Part shown: positions 43,201 through 55,200 of the stretch, piece by piece
Numbering within the stretch: the first letter of the stretch is position 1
Layout: each line of letters opens with the position of its first letter
DNA from: Anthocerotibacter panamensis C109
Lineage (GTDB): Bacteria; Cyanobacteriota; Cyanobacteriia; Gloeobacterales; Anthocerotibacteraceae
Reading direction: 5' to 3'
NCBI RefSeq assembly: GCF_018389385.1
Contig: NZ_CP062698.1
Span: 1,739,501-1,803,500 of the forward strand
DNA length: 64,000 bases
Position numbers and translations under genes: made by a program
The notes under the pieces: model-generated
Told to the model about the DNA's origin: nothing
The model's database searches: none
What the model saw: only the letters and a program-made list of their open reading frames with translations

Positions 43201-46200
43201 TGATGCGAATAACAACTTCAATGGGACGGTTGGCTTCAATAGTACAGGCACGATTCGGGATATTACGGTTAGGGATAGTGATGGGCTCAATCTGGCTGGT
43301 CTGAATATCTCGGGTAATCTGACGGTTACCGCAACAGACATCACACAAAGTGGCAGTTTAGTAGTAGGGAATGCCACGACTCTTAATGCAGGGACAGGGG
43401 ACATCACTCTGGGCACGAGCACCAACAATTTCAACACTGTCAGCGTGACTAATGCTGGGAATGTGAGCTTAGTAGACACCAATGCTATCAATCTAGGAAT
43501 TTCTAACATCTCGGGTGCTTTGAACGTTTCTGCGGGAGGAAATATCACCGAAAGTGGATCGGTGCAGGTGACAGGCGATAGCTCCTTCACGGTAGCGGAT
43601 AGAAACTCAATTATTCTTGATGCGAATAATAGTTTCAATGGTGCGGTCAGCTTTACTGCTAGTACTGGCAATATCAATAACTTGACGATAGTCGATAGTG
43701 ACGCACTTGACCTCGCCGTACTCAGAAACATCACAGGCAATCTGACAGTCACGGCAACAGGCATCACACAAAGTGGCAGTTTAGTAGTAGGGAATGCCAC
43801 GACCCTCAATGCAGGGGTGGGTAACATTACTCTGGGCACGAGCACCAACAATTTCAACACTGTCAGCGTGACTAATGCTGGGAATGTGACTCTAGTAGAC
43901 ACCAATGCTATCAATTTAAGTGCTTCCAATATCTCGGGTAATCTGACGGTTACCGCAACAGGCATCACACAAAGTGGCAGTTTAGTAGTAGGGAATGCCA
44001 CGACTCTTAATGCAGGAACGGGTGATATCCTACTGAACGCGAGCACCAACAATTTCAACACTGTCAGCGTGACTAATGCTGGGAATGTGAGCTTAGTAGA
44101 CACCAATGCTATCAATCTAGGAATTTCTAACATCTCGGGTGCTTTGAACGTTTCTGCGGGAGGAAATATCACCGAAAGTGGATCGGTGCAGGTGACAGGC
44201 GATAGCTCCTTCACGGTAGCGGATAGAAACTCAATTATTCTTGATGCGAATAATAGTTTCAATGGTGCGGTCAGCTTTACTGCTAGTACTGGCAATATCA
44301 ATAACTTGACGATAGTCGATAGTGACGCACTTGACCTCGCCGTACTCAGAAACATCACAGGCAATCTGACAGTCACGGCAACGGGCATCACACAAAGTGG
44401 CAGTTTAGTAGTAGGGAATGCCACGACTCTTAATGCAGGAACGGGTGATATCCTACTAAACACAAGCACCAACAATTTCAATGTTGTCAGCGTGACTAAT
44501 GCTGGGAATGTGACTCTAGTAGACACCAATGCTATCAATTTAAGTGCTTCCAATATCTCGGGTAATCTGAGTGTAAATGCGGCGGGGGGCATTACTGAGA
44601 GTGGAGCGTTACGTGTGACAGGCGATAGCTCCTTCATTGTAGCGAATGGAAATTCAATTATTCTTGATGCGAATAACAACTTCAATGGGACGGTTGGCTT
44701 CAATAGTACAGGCACGATTCGGGATATTACGGTTAGGGATAGTGATGGGCTCAATCTGGCTGGTCTGAATATCTCGGGTAATCTGACGGTTACCGCAACG
44801 GACATCACACAAAGTGGCAATTTAGTAGTAGGGAATGCCACGACCCTCAATGCAGGGGTGGGTAATATCCTACTGAACACAAGCACCAACAATTTCAACA
44901 CTGTCAGCGTGACTAATGCTGGGAATGTGACTCTAGTAGACACCAATGCTATCAATTTAAGTGCTTCCAATATCTCGGGTGCTTTGAACGTTTCTGCGGG
45001 AGGAAATATCACCGAAAGTGAATCGGTGCAGGTGACAGGCGATAGCTCCTTCACGGTAGCGGATAGAAACTCAATTATTCTTGATGCGAATAACAGCTTC
45101 AATGGGACGGTTGGCTTCAATAGTACAGGCACGATTCGGGATATTACGGTTAGGGATAGTGATGGGCTCAATCTGGCTGGTCTGAATATCTCGGGTAATC
45201 TGACAGTCACGGCAACGGACATCACACAAAGCGGCAGTTTAGTAGTAGGGAATGCCACGACCCTCAATGCAGGGATAGGTGATATCCTACTAAATACGAG
45301 CACCAACAATTTCAACACTGTCAGCGTGACTAATGCTGGGAATGTGACGCTGGTGGATACCAATGCTATCAATCTAGGAATTTCTAACGTCTCGGGTGCT
45401 TTGAACGTTTCTGCGGGAGGAAATATCACCGAAAGTGGATCGGTGCAGGTGACAGGCGATAGCTCCTTCACGGTGGGGGATGGAAATTCAATTATTCTTG
45501 ATGCGAATAACAACTTCAATGGGACGGTTGGCTTCAATAGTACAGGCACGATTCGGGATATTACGGTTAGGGATAGTGATGGGCTCAATCTGGCTGGTCT
45601 GAATATCTCGGGTAATCTGACAGTCACGGCAACAGACGTCACACAAAGCGGCAGTTTAGTAGTAGGAAATGCCACGACCCTCAATGCAGGGACAGGGGAC
45701 ATCACTCTGGGCACGAGCACCAACAATTTCAATGTTGTCAGCGTGACTAATGCTGGGAATGTGACTCTAGTAGACACCAATGCTATCAATTTAAGTGCTT
45801 CCAATATCTCGGGTAATCTGACAGTCACGGCAACAGACGTCACACAAAATGGCAGTTTAGTAGTAGGGAATGCCACGACCCTCAATGCAGGGGTGGGTAA
45901 CATCACTCTGGGCACGAGCACCAACAATTTCAATGTTGTCAGCGTGACTAATGCTGGGAATGTGAGCTTAGTAGACACCAATGCTATCAATCTAGGAATT
46001 TCTAACGTCTCGGGTAATCTGAGTGTAAATGCGGCGGGGGGTATTACTGAGAGTGGATCGGTGCAGGTGACAGGCGATAGCTCCTTCACGGTGGGGGATG
46101 GAAACTCAATTATTCTTGATGCGAATAACAGCTTCAACGGAACGGTTGGCTTCAATAGTACAGGCACGATTCGGGATATTACGGTTAGGGATAGTGATGG

Positions 46201-49200
46201 GCTCAATCTGGCTGGTCTGAATATCTCGGGTAATCTGACAGTCACGGCAACAGACATCACACAAAGCGGCAATTTAGTAGTAGGGAATGCCACGACCCTC
46301 AATGCAGGGGTGGGTAACATCACTCTGGGCACGAGCACCAACAATTTCAACACTGTCAGCGTGACTAATGCTGGGAATGTGAGCTTAGTAGACACCAATG
46401 CTATCAATCTAGGAATTTCTAACGTCTCGGGTGCTTTGAACGTTTCTGCGGGAGGAAATATCACCGAAAGTGGATCGGTGCAGGTGACAGGCGATAGCTC
46501 CTTCACGGTGGGGGATGGAAACTCAATTATTCTTGATGTGAATAACAGCTTCAATGGGACGGTTGGCTTCAATAGTATAGGCACGATTCGGGATATTACG
46601 GTTAGGGATAGTGATGGGCTCAATCTGGCTGGTCTGAATATCTCGGGTAATCTGACAGTCACGGCAACAGGCATCACACAAAATGGCAGTTTAGTAGTAG
46701 GGAATGCCACGACCCTCAATGCAGGGACAGGGGACATCACTCTGGGCACGAGCACCAACAATTTCAACGTTGTCAGCGTGACTAATGCTGGGAATGTGAC
46801 GCTGGTGGATACCAATGCTATCAATTTAAGTGCTTCCAATATCTCGGGTAATCTGACAGTCACGGCAACAGACGTCACACAAAGCGGCAGTTTAGTAGTA
46901 GGGAATGCCACGACCCTCAATACAGGGGTGGGTAACATCACTCTGGGCACGAGCACCAACAATTTCAATGTTGTCAGCGTGACTAATGCTGGGAATGTGA
47001 CTCTAGTAGACACCAATGCTATCAATCTAGGAATTTCTAACATCTCGGGTAATCTGACAGTCACGGCAACAGGCATCACACAAAGCGGCAGTTTAGTAGT
47101 AGGGAATGCCACGACTCTTAATGCAGGGACAGGGGACATCACTCTGGGCACGAGCACCAACAATTTCAACGCTGTCAGCGTGACTAATGCTGGGAATGTG
47201 ACTCTAGTAGACACCAATACTATCAATCTAGGCACTTCCAATATCTCGGGTAATCTGGGTGTAAATGCGGCGGGGGGTATTACTGAGAGTGGAGCGTTAC
47301 GTGTGACAGGCGATAGCTCCTTCACGGTGGGGGATGGAAACTCGATTATTCTTGATGCGAATAACAGCTTCAATGGGACGGTTGGCTTCAATAGTACAGG
47401 CACGATTCGGGATATTACGGTTAGGGATAGTGATGGGCTCAATCTGGCTGGTCTGAATATCTCGGGTAATCTGACGGTTACCGCAACAGGCATCACACAA
47501 AGCGGCAGTTTAGTAGTAGGGAATGCCACGACCCTCAATGCAGGGGTGGGTAACATCACTCTGGGCACGAGCACCAACAATTTCAACACTGTCAGCGTGA
47601 CTAATGCTGGGAATGTGACGCTGGTGGATACCAATGCTATCAATTTAAGTGCTTCCAATATCTCGGGTAATCTGACAGTCACGGCAACAGGCATCACACA
47701 AAGTGGCAGTTTAGTAGTAGGGAATGCCACGACCCTCAATGCAGGAACGGGTGATATCCTACTAAACACAAGCACCAACAATTTCAACGCTGTCAGTGTC
47801 GTGAATGCTGGGAATGTTACTCTAGTAGATACCAATACTATCAATTTAAGTGCTTCCAATATTTCGGGTAATCTGGGTGTAAATGCGGCGGGGGGCATTA
47901 CTGAGAGTGGACCCCTGAATATAACTGGCAACAGTACGTTCACGGTGGGGGATGGAGCCTCGATTATTCTTGATGCGAATAACAGCTTCAATGGTGCGGT
48001 CAGCTTCGGCAGTGCGGGGAGGATTCAGGACATCACGATAGTCGATAGCAATGCGCTTGACCTCACTCCCCTCAACATCACAGGCGACCTAAATGCTACA
48101 GCAGCAGGTATCACCGATAGTGGTTTGTTGCGTGTGGGCAATAATGCCAGGTTCAACACCGGCACTTCGGGAGGGGACATCACGCTCGATACCCTCTCTG
48201 TCAATGGCACTATTGCGCTGAATACAGGCAGCAATGCGACAATCGTCAATGCCAATGGGGTGAACCTCGCTGCTTCCAATGTTGGTGGAACCCTCTCAGC
48301 CACGGCAACTAATGGCAATATTCAGGATAGTGGGAATGTAGTAGTTGGAGGAAGCGCTAACTTCACTACTGTTGCTAGTGATGCTTCTATTGCACTGGAT
48401 TCCCTGAACATTGCTGGTCCCATTGCACTTAGCACAGGTAGCAATGCGACAATCGTCAATGCCAATGGGGTGAACCTCGCTGCTTCCAATGTTGGTGGCG
48501 TGCTCTCAGCCACAGCGACTAGTGGCAACATTACCGAAAGTGGAGCGTTACGTGTGACAGGCGATAGCTCCTTCACGGTGGGGGATGGAGCCTCGATTAT
48601 TCTTGATGCGAATAACAACTTCAATGGTGCGGTCAGCTTCGGCAGTGCGGGGAGGATTCAGGACATCACGATAGTCGATAGCAATGCGCTTGACCTCACT
48701 CCTCTCAACATCACAGGCGATCTAAATGCTACAGCAGCAGGTATCACCGATAGTGGTTTGTTGCGTGTGGGCAATAATGCCAGGTTCAACACCGGCATTT
48801 CGGGAGGGGACATCACGCTCGATACCCTCTCTGTCAATGGCACTATTGCGCTGAATACAGGCAGCAATGCGACAATTGTCAATGCCAATGGGGTGAACCT
48901 CGCTGCTTCCAATATCAGTGGAACCCTCTCAGCCACAGCAACTAATGGAAATATTACGCAAAGTGGTAATGTGACCGTAGGAAGTTCCAGCACATTCACA
49001 GCAGCGGGTGAAGCCTCGATTCTGTTAGGTAATGTCAATAATGCTTTTGGCGGCAGCATCAGCTTTGGTAGTACAGGCACGATTCAGGATATTACGATTG
49101 TCGATAGTGACGCACTCGACCTTGCGGGGTTAAATATCTCGGGCAACTTGAGTGCTACAGCAGCAGGTATCACCGATAGTGGTTTGTTGCGTGTGGGCAA

Positions 49201-52200
49201 TAATGCTAGGTTCAACGTCGGCATTTCGGGAGGGGACATCACGCTCGATACCCTCTCTGTCAATGGCACTATTGCGCTGAATACAGGCAGCAATGCGACA
49301 ATCGTCAATGCCAATGGGGTGAACCTCGCTGCTTCCAATATCGGTGGAGTGCTCTCAGCCACGGCAACTAATGGCAATATTCAGGATAGTGGGAATGTAG
49401 TAGTTGGAGGAAGCGCTAACTTCACTACTGTTGCTAATAACGCCTTCATTAACCTTGATTCCCTGAACATTGCTGGTCCCATTGCGCTTAACACAGGCAG
49501 CAATGCGACAATCGTCAATGCCAATGGGGTGAACCTCGCTGCTTCCAATGTTGGTGGCGTGCTCTCAGCCACGGCAACTAATGGCAATATTCAGGATAGT
49601 GGGAATGTAGTAGTTGGAGGGAGTGCTAACTTCACTACTGTTGCTAATAACGCCTTCATTAACCTTGACTCCCTGAACATTACTGGTCCTATTGCCTTAA
49701 GCACTGCAAATGGCGGAAATGCCACGGTTGTTAATACTAATATCAATGGCGTGAATCTCGCCACCTCTACTATTGGCGGGGCCCTAGATATCACGGCAAC
49801 CAATGGTAGCATTACGCAGAGTGGGTCAGCATGGGTGGCAGGTAATAGCTCCTTCACTGTGGCAGATAGAGCCTCAGTTCTACTCGGGGCGAACAATACT
49901 TTCGGTGGTAATGTCAGCTTCGGTAGTCTCGGAACACTCCTAGATCTTACTATCATTGATATTTCAGACCTGACCCTCACCACAGTGAATATTGCAGGCA
50001 ACCTTAGTGTTTTGACAACAGGAGGTAGTATTCAAGATGGCGGGATCGTTACGGTTGGGGGCAGTGCTAACTTTACTACTACAGCCAGCAACGCATCTAT
50101 CACGCTTGATACCCTGAATGTAGCAGGTGCTATCTCCTTAAATACAGTAGGTGCAGGCGGAAACGTCACTATTCTCAACTCTAATGCCAATGGGGTGAAC
50201 CTCGCTGCTTCCAATGTTGGTGGCGTGCTCTCAGCCACGGCGACTAGTGGTGATATTCAGGATAGTGGGAATGTAGTAGTTGGAGGAAGTGCTAACTTCA
50301 CTACTGTTGCTAGTGATGCTTCCATTGAACTAGATTCCCTGAACATTGCTGGTCCCATTGCACTTAACACAGGCAACAATGGGAATGCGACAATTGTCAA
50401 TGCCAATGGGGTGAACCTCGCTGCTTCTAATATCGGTGGAACCCTCTCAGCCACGGCAACTAATGGTGATATTCAGGATAGTGGGGATGTAGTAGTTGGA
50501 GGAAGTGCTAACTTCACTACTGTTGCTAGTGATGCTTCTATTACACTGGATTCATTAAACATTGCTGGTCCCATTGCGCTCAGCACAGGCAGTAATGCGA
50601 CAATCGTCAATGCCAATGGGGTGAACCTCGCTGCTTCCAATATCGGTGGAACCCTCTCAGCCACGGCAACTAGTGGCAACATTACCGAAAGTGGAGCGGT
50701 GCAGGTGACAGGCGATAGCTCCTTCACGGTGGGGGATGGAAACTCGATTATTCTTGATGCGAATAACAACTTCAATGGTGCGGTCAGCTTCGGCAGTGCG
50801 GGGAGGATTCAGGACATCACGATAGTCGATAGCAATGCGCTTGACCTCACTCCTCTCAACATCACAGGCGACCTAAATGCTACAGCAGCAGGTATCACCG
50901 ATAGTGGTTTGTTGCGTGTGGGCAATAATGCTAGGTTCAACGTCGGCATTTCGGGAGGGGACATCACGCTCGATACCCTCTCTGTCAATGGCACTATTGC
51001 GCTGAATACAGGCAGCAATGCGACAATCGTCAATGCCAATGGGGTGAACCTCGCTGCTTCCAATATCAGTGGAACCCTCTCAGCCACAGCAACTAATGGC
51101 AATATTCAGGATAGTGGGAATGTAGTAGTTGGAGGAAGCGCTAACTTCACTACTGTTGCTAGTGATGCTTCTATTGCACTGGATTCCCTGAACATTGCTG
51201 GTCCCATTGCACTTAGCACGAGCAGTAATGCGACAATTGTCAATGCCAATGGGGTGAACCTCGCTGCTTCCAATATCGGTGGAACCCTCTCAGCCACAGC
51301 GACTAGTGGCAACATTACCGAAAGTGGAGCGTTACGTGTGACAGGCGATAGCTCCTTCACGGTGGGGGATGGAAACTCGATTATTCTTGATGCGAATAAC
51401 AACTTCAATGGTGCGGTCAGCTTCGGCAGTGCGGGGAGGATTCAGGACATCACGATAGTCGATAGCAATGCGCTTGACCTCACTCCTCTCAACATCACAG
51501 GCGACCTAAATGCTACAGCAGCAGGTATCACCGATAGTGGTTTGTTGCGTGTGGGCAATAATGCCAGGTTCAACACCGGCACTTCGGGAGGGGGCATCAC
51601 GCTCGATACCCTCTCTGTCAATGGCACTATTGCGCTGAATACAGGCAGCAATGCGACAATCGTCAATGCCAATGGAGTGAACCTCGCTGCTTCCAATATC
51701 AGTGGAACCCTCTCAGCCACAGCAACTAATGGCAATATTCAGGATAGTGGGAATGTAGTAGTTGGAGGAAGTGCTAACTTCACTACTGTTGCTAGTGATG
51801 CTTCTATTGCACTGGATTCCCTGAACATTGCTGGTCCCATTGCACTTAGCACAGGCAGTAATGCGACAATCGTCAATGCCAATGGGGTGAACCTCGCTGC
51901 TTCCAATATCGGTGGAACCCTCTCAGCCACAGCGACTAGTGGCAACATTACCGAAAGTGGAGCGTTACGTGTGACAGGCGATAGCTCCTTCACGGTGGGG
52001 GATGGAAACTCGATTATTCTTGATGCGAATAACAACTTCAATGGTGCGGTCAGCTTCGGCAGTGCGGGGAGGATTCAGGACATCACGATAGTCGATAGCA
52101 ATGCGCTTGACCTCACTCCTCTCAACATCACAGGCGACCTAAATGCTACAGCAGCAGGTATCACCGATAGTGGTTTGTTGCGTGTGGGCAATAATGCCAG

Positions 52201-55200
52201 GTTCAACACCGGCACTTCGGGAGGGGACATCACGCTCGATACCCTCTCTGTCAATGGCACTATTGCGCTGAATACAGGCAGCAATGCGACAATCGTCAAT
52301 GCCAATGGGGTGAACCTCGCTGCTTCCAATATCGGTGGAGTGCTCTCAGCCACGGCAACTAATGGCAATATTCAGGATAGTGGGAATGTAGTAGTTGGAG
52401 GAAGCGCTAACTTCACTACTGTTGCTAATAACGCCTTCATTAACCTTGATTCCCTGAACATTGCTGGTCCCATTGCACTTAGCACAGGCAGTAATGCGAC
52501 AATCGTCAATGCCAATGGGGTGAACCTCGCTGCTTCCAATATCGGTGGAACCCTCTCAGCCACAGCGACTAGTGGCAACATTACCGAAAGTGGAGCGTTA
52601 CGTGTGACAGGCGATAGCTCCTTCACGGTGGGGGATGGAAACTCGATTATTCTTGATGCGAATAACAACTTCAATGGTGCGGTCAGCTTCGGCAGTGCGG
52701 GGAGGATTCAGGACATCACGATAGTCGATAGCAATGCGCTTGACCTCACTCCTCTCAACATCACAGGCGACCTAAATGCTACAGCAGCAGGTATCACCGA
52801 TAGTGGTTTGTTGCGTGTGGGCAATAATGCCAGGTTCAACACCGGCACTTCGGGAGGGGGCATCACGCTCGATACCCTCTCTGTCAATGGCACTATTACG
52901 CTGAATACAGACAGCAATGCGACAATCGTCAATGCCAATGGGGTGAACCTCGCTGCTTCCAATATCAGTGGAACCCTCTCAGCCACGGCAACTAATGGCA
53001 ATATTCAGGATAGTGGGAATGTAGTAGTTGGAGGAAGTGCTAACTTCACTACTGTTGCTAGTGATGCTTCTATTGCACTGGATTCCCTGAACATTACTGG
53101 TCCCATTGCACTTAACACAGGCAGTAATGCGACAATCGTCAATGTCAATGGGGTGAACCTCGCTGCTTCCAATATCGGTGGAACCCTCTCAGCCACAGCG
53201 ACTAGTGGCAACATTACCGAAAGTGGAGCGGTGCAGGTGACAGGCGATAGCTCCTTCACGGTGGGGGATGGAAACTCGATTATTCTTGATGCGAATAACA
53301 ACTTCAATGGTGCGGTCAGCTTCGGCAGTGCGGGGAGGATTCAGGACATCACGATTATTGACACATTAGCACTGAATCTCACCGCTTTGGACATCACAGG
53401 CGATCTAAATGCTACAGCAGCAGGTATCACCGATAGTGGTTTGTTGCGTGTGGGCAATAATGCCAGGTTCAACACCGGCACTTCGGGAGGGGACATCACG
53501 CTCGATACCCTCTCTGTCAATGGCACTATTACGCTGAATACAGACAGCAATGCGACAATCGTCAATGCCAATGGGGTGAACCTCGCTGCTTCCAATATCA
53601 GTGGAACCCTCTCAGCCACGGCAACTAATGGTGATATTCAGGATAGTGGGGATGTAGTAGTTGGAGGAAGTGCTAACTTCACTACTGTTGCTAATAACAC
53701 CTTCATTAACCTTGATTCTCTGAATGTTACTGGTCCCATTGCACTTAGCACAGGTAGTAATGGGAATGCGACAATCGTCAATGCCAATGGGGTGAACCTC
53801 GCTGCTTCTAATATCGGTGGCGTGCTCTCAGCCACAGCAACTAATGGCAATATTCAGGACAGTGGGAATGTAGTAGTTGGAGGAAGTGCTAACTTCACTA
53901 CTGCTGCTAGCGATGCTTCCATTGAACTGGATTCCCTGAACATTGCTGGTCCCATTGCACTTAACACAGGCAACAATGGGAATGCGACAATTGTCAATGC
54001 CAATGGGGTGAACCTTACTGCTTCCAATGTTGGTGGGGTGCTCTCAGCCACAGCAACTAATGGTGATATTCAGGATAGTGGGAATGTAGTAGTTGGAGGA
54101 AGTGCTAACTTCACTACTGTTGCTAGTGATGCTTCTATTGCACTGAATTCCCTGAATGTTGCTGGTCCCATTACGCTTAACACAGGCAGCAATGCGACAA
54201 TCGTCAATGTCAATGGGGTGAACCTCGCTGCTTCCAATGTTGGTGGCGTGCTCTCAGCCACGGCGACTAGTGGTGATATTCAGGATAGTGGGAATGTAGT
54301 AGTTGGAGGAAGTGCTAACTTCACTACTGTTGCTAGTGATGCTTCCATTGAACTAGATTCCCTGAACATTGCTGGTCCCATTGCACTTAACACAGGCAAC
54401 AATGGGAATGCGACAATTGTCAATGCCAATGGGGTGAACCTTGCTGCTTCTAATATCGGTGGGGTGCTCTCAGCCACAGCGACTAGTGGCAACATCACCG
54501 AAAGTGGAGCGGTGCAGGTGACGGGCGATAGCTCCTTCACCGTAGCGAATGGGGCCTCGATTCTGTTGGATAATGCCAACAATACGTTTGGCGGTACTGT
54601 CAACTTTGCCAGTACAGGCACCCTTCGGGACATCACAATTGCTGACACCACTGCACTGAACCTTCAGGCACTCCGGCTGACGGGTGACCTTGACGTAGCT
54701 GCCGCGGGGATTACCAGCAGTGGAGCACTCGTTGTTGGTGGAACAACGACTCTGGCGGCGGGGGGTAACAATATCACCTTGAGCAACAGTAACAACAACT
54801 TCAGCACCGTGAGCGTAACCAGTGGTCGAGATGTGACGCTGGCAGACCTTGATTCCCTTGACCTTGGAGCCTCTAATCTCACAGGGAATCTGAGCCTGAC
54901 TGCTGCCGGGATTACAGATAGTGGGGCGCTCGTTGTCGGTGGAACAGCGACCCTGGCGGCGGGGAATAACGACATCACCTTAGACCAGGGAGAAAACAAC
55001 TTTAATACGGTGAGTGTGGTCAGTGGTCGAAACGTGACTCTAGTCGATGCTGATGCCCTCAACCTCGGAACCTTCAATGTCGCGAATAACCTGACCCTCC
55101 AGGCTGGAGGAGCCGTGACCCAGACCGGAGGAATCACTGCCACTGGACTAGCGTTGTTAGGAGATGGATCCTACACTTTGACGCGCAGCGATAACGATGT

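Noticed and set aside
41758-47991. A 2077-codon open frame on the minus strand opposite the first repeat block
   Set aside because: It arises because the highly repeated plus-strand units happen to lack stops in that antisense frame, so one open unit makes all open. Its product is a monotonous repeat with no domain, no ribosome-binding site was evident, and the plus frame has signal peptide, TPS and CHAT domains. The shorter repeated antisense frames at 48-54 kb have the same origin.
42269-55090. Tandem DNA repeats as a possible CRISPR array or mobile element
   Set aside because: Units of 201-219 bp are fully coding and in frame, without short repeat-spacer structure, terminal inverted repeats or transposase.
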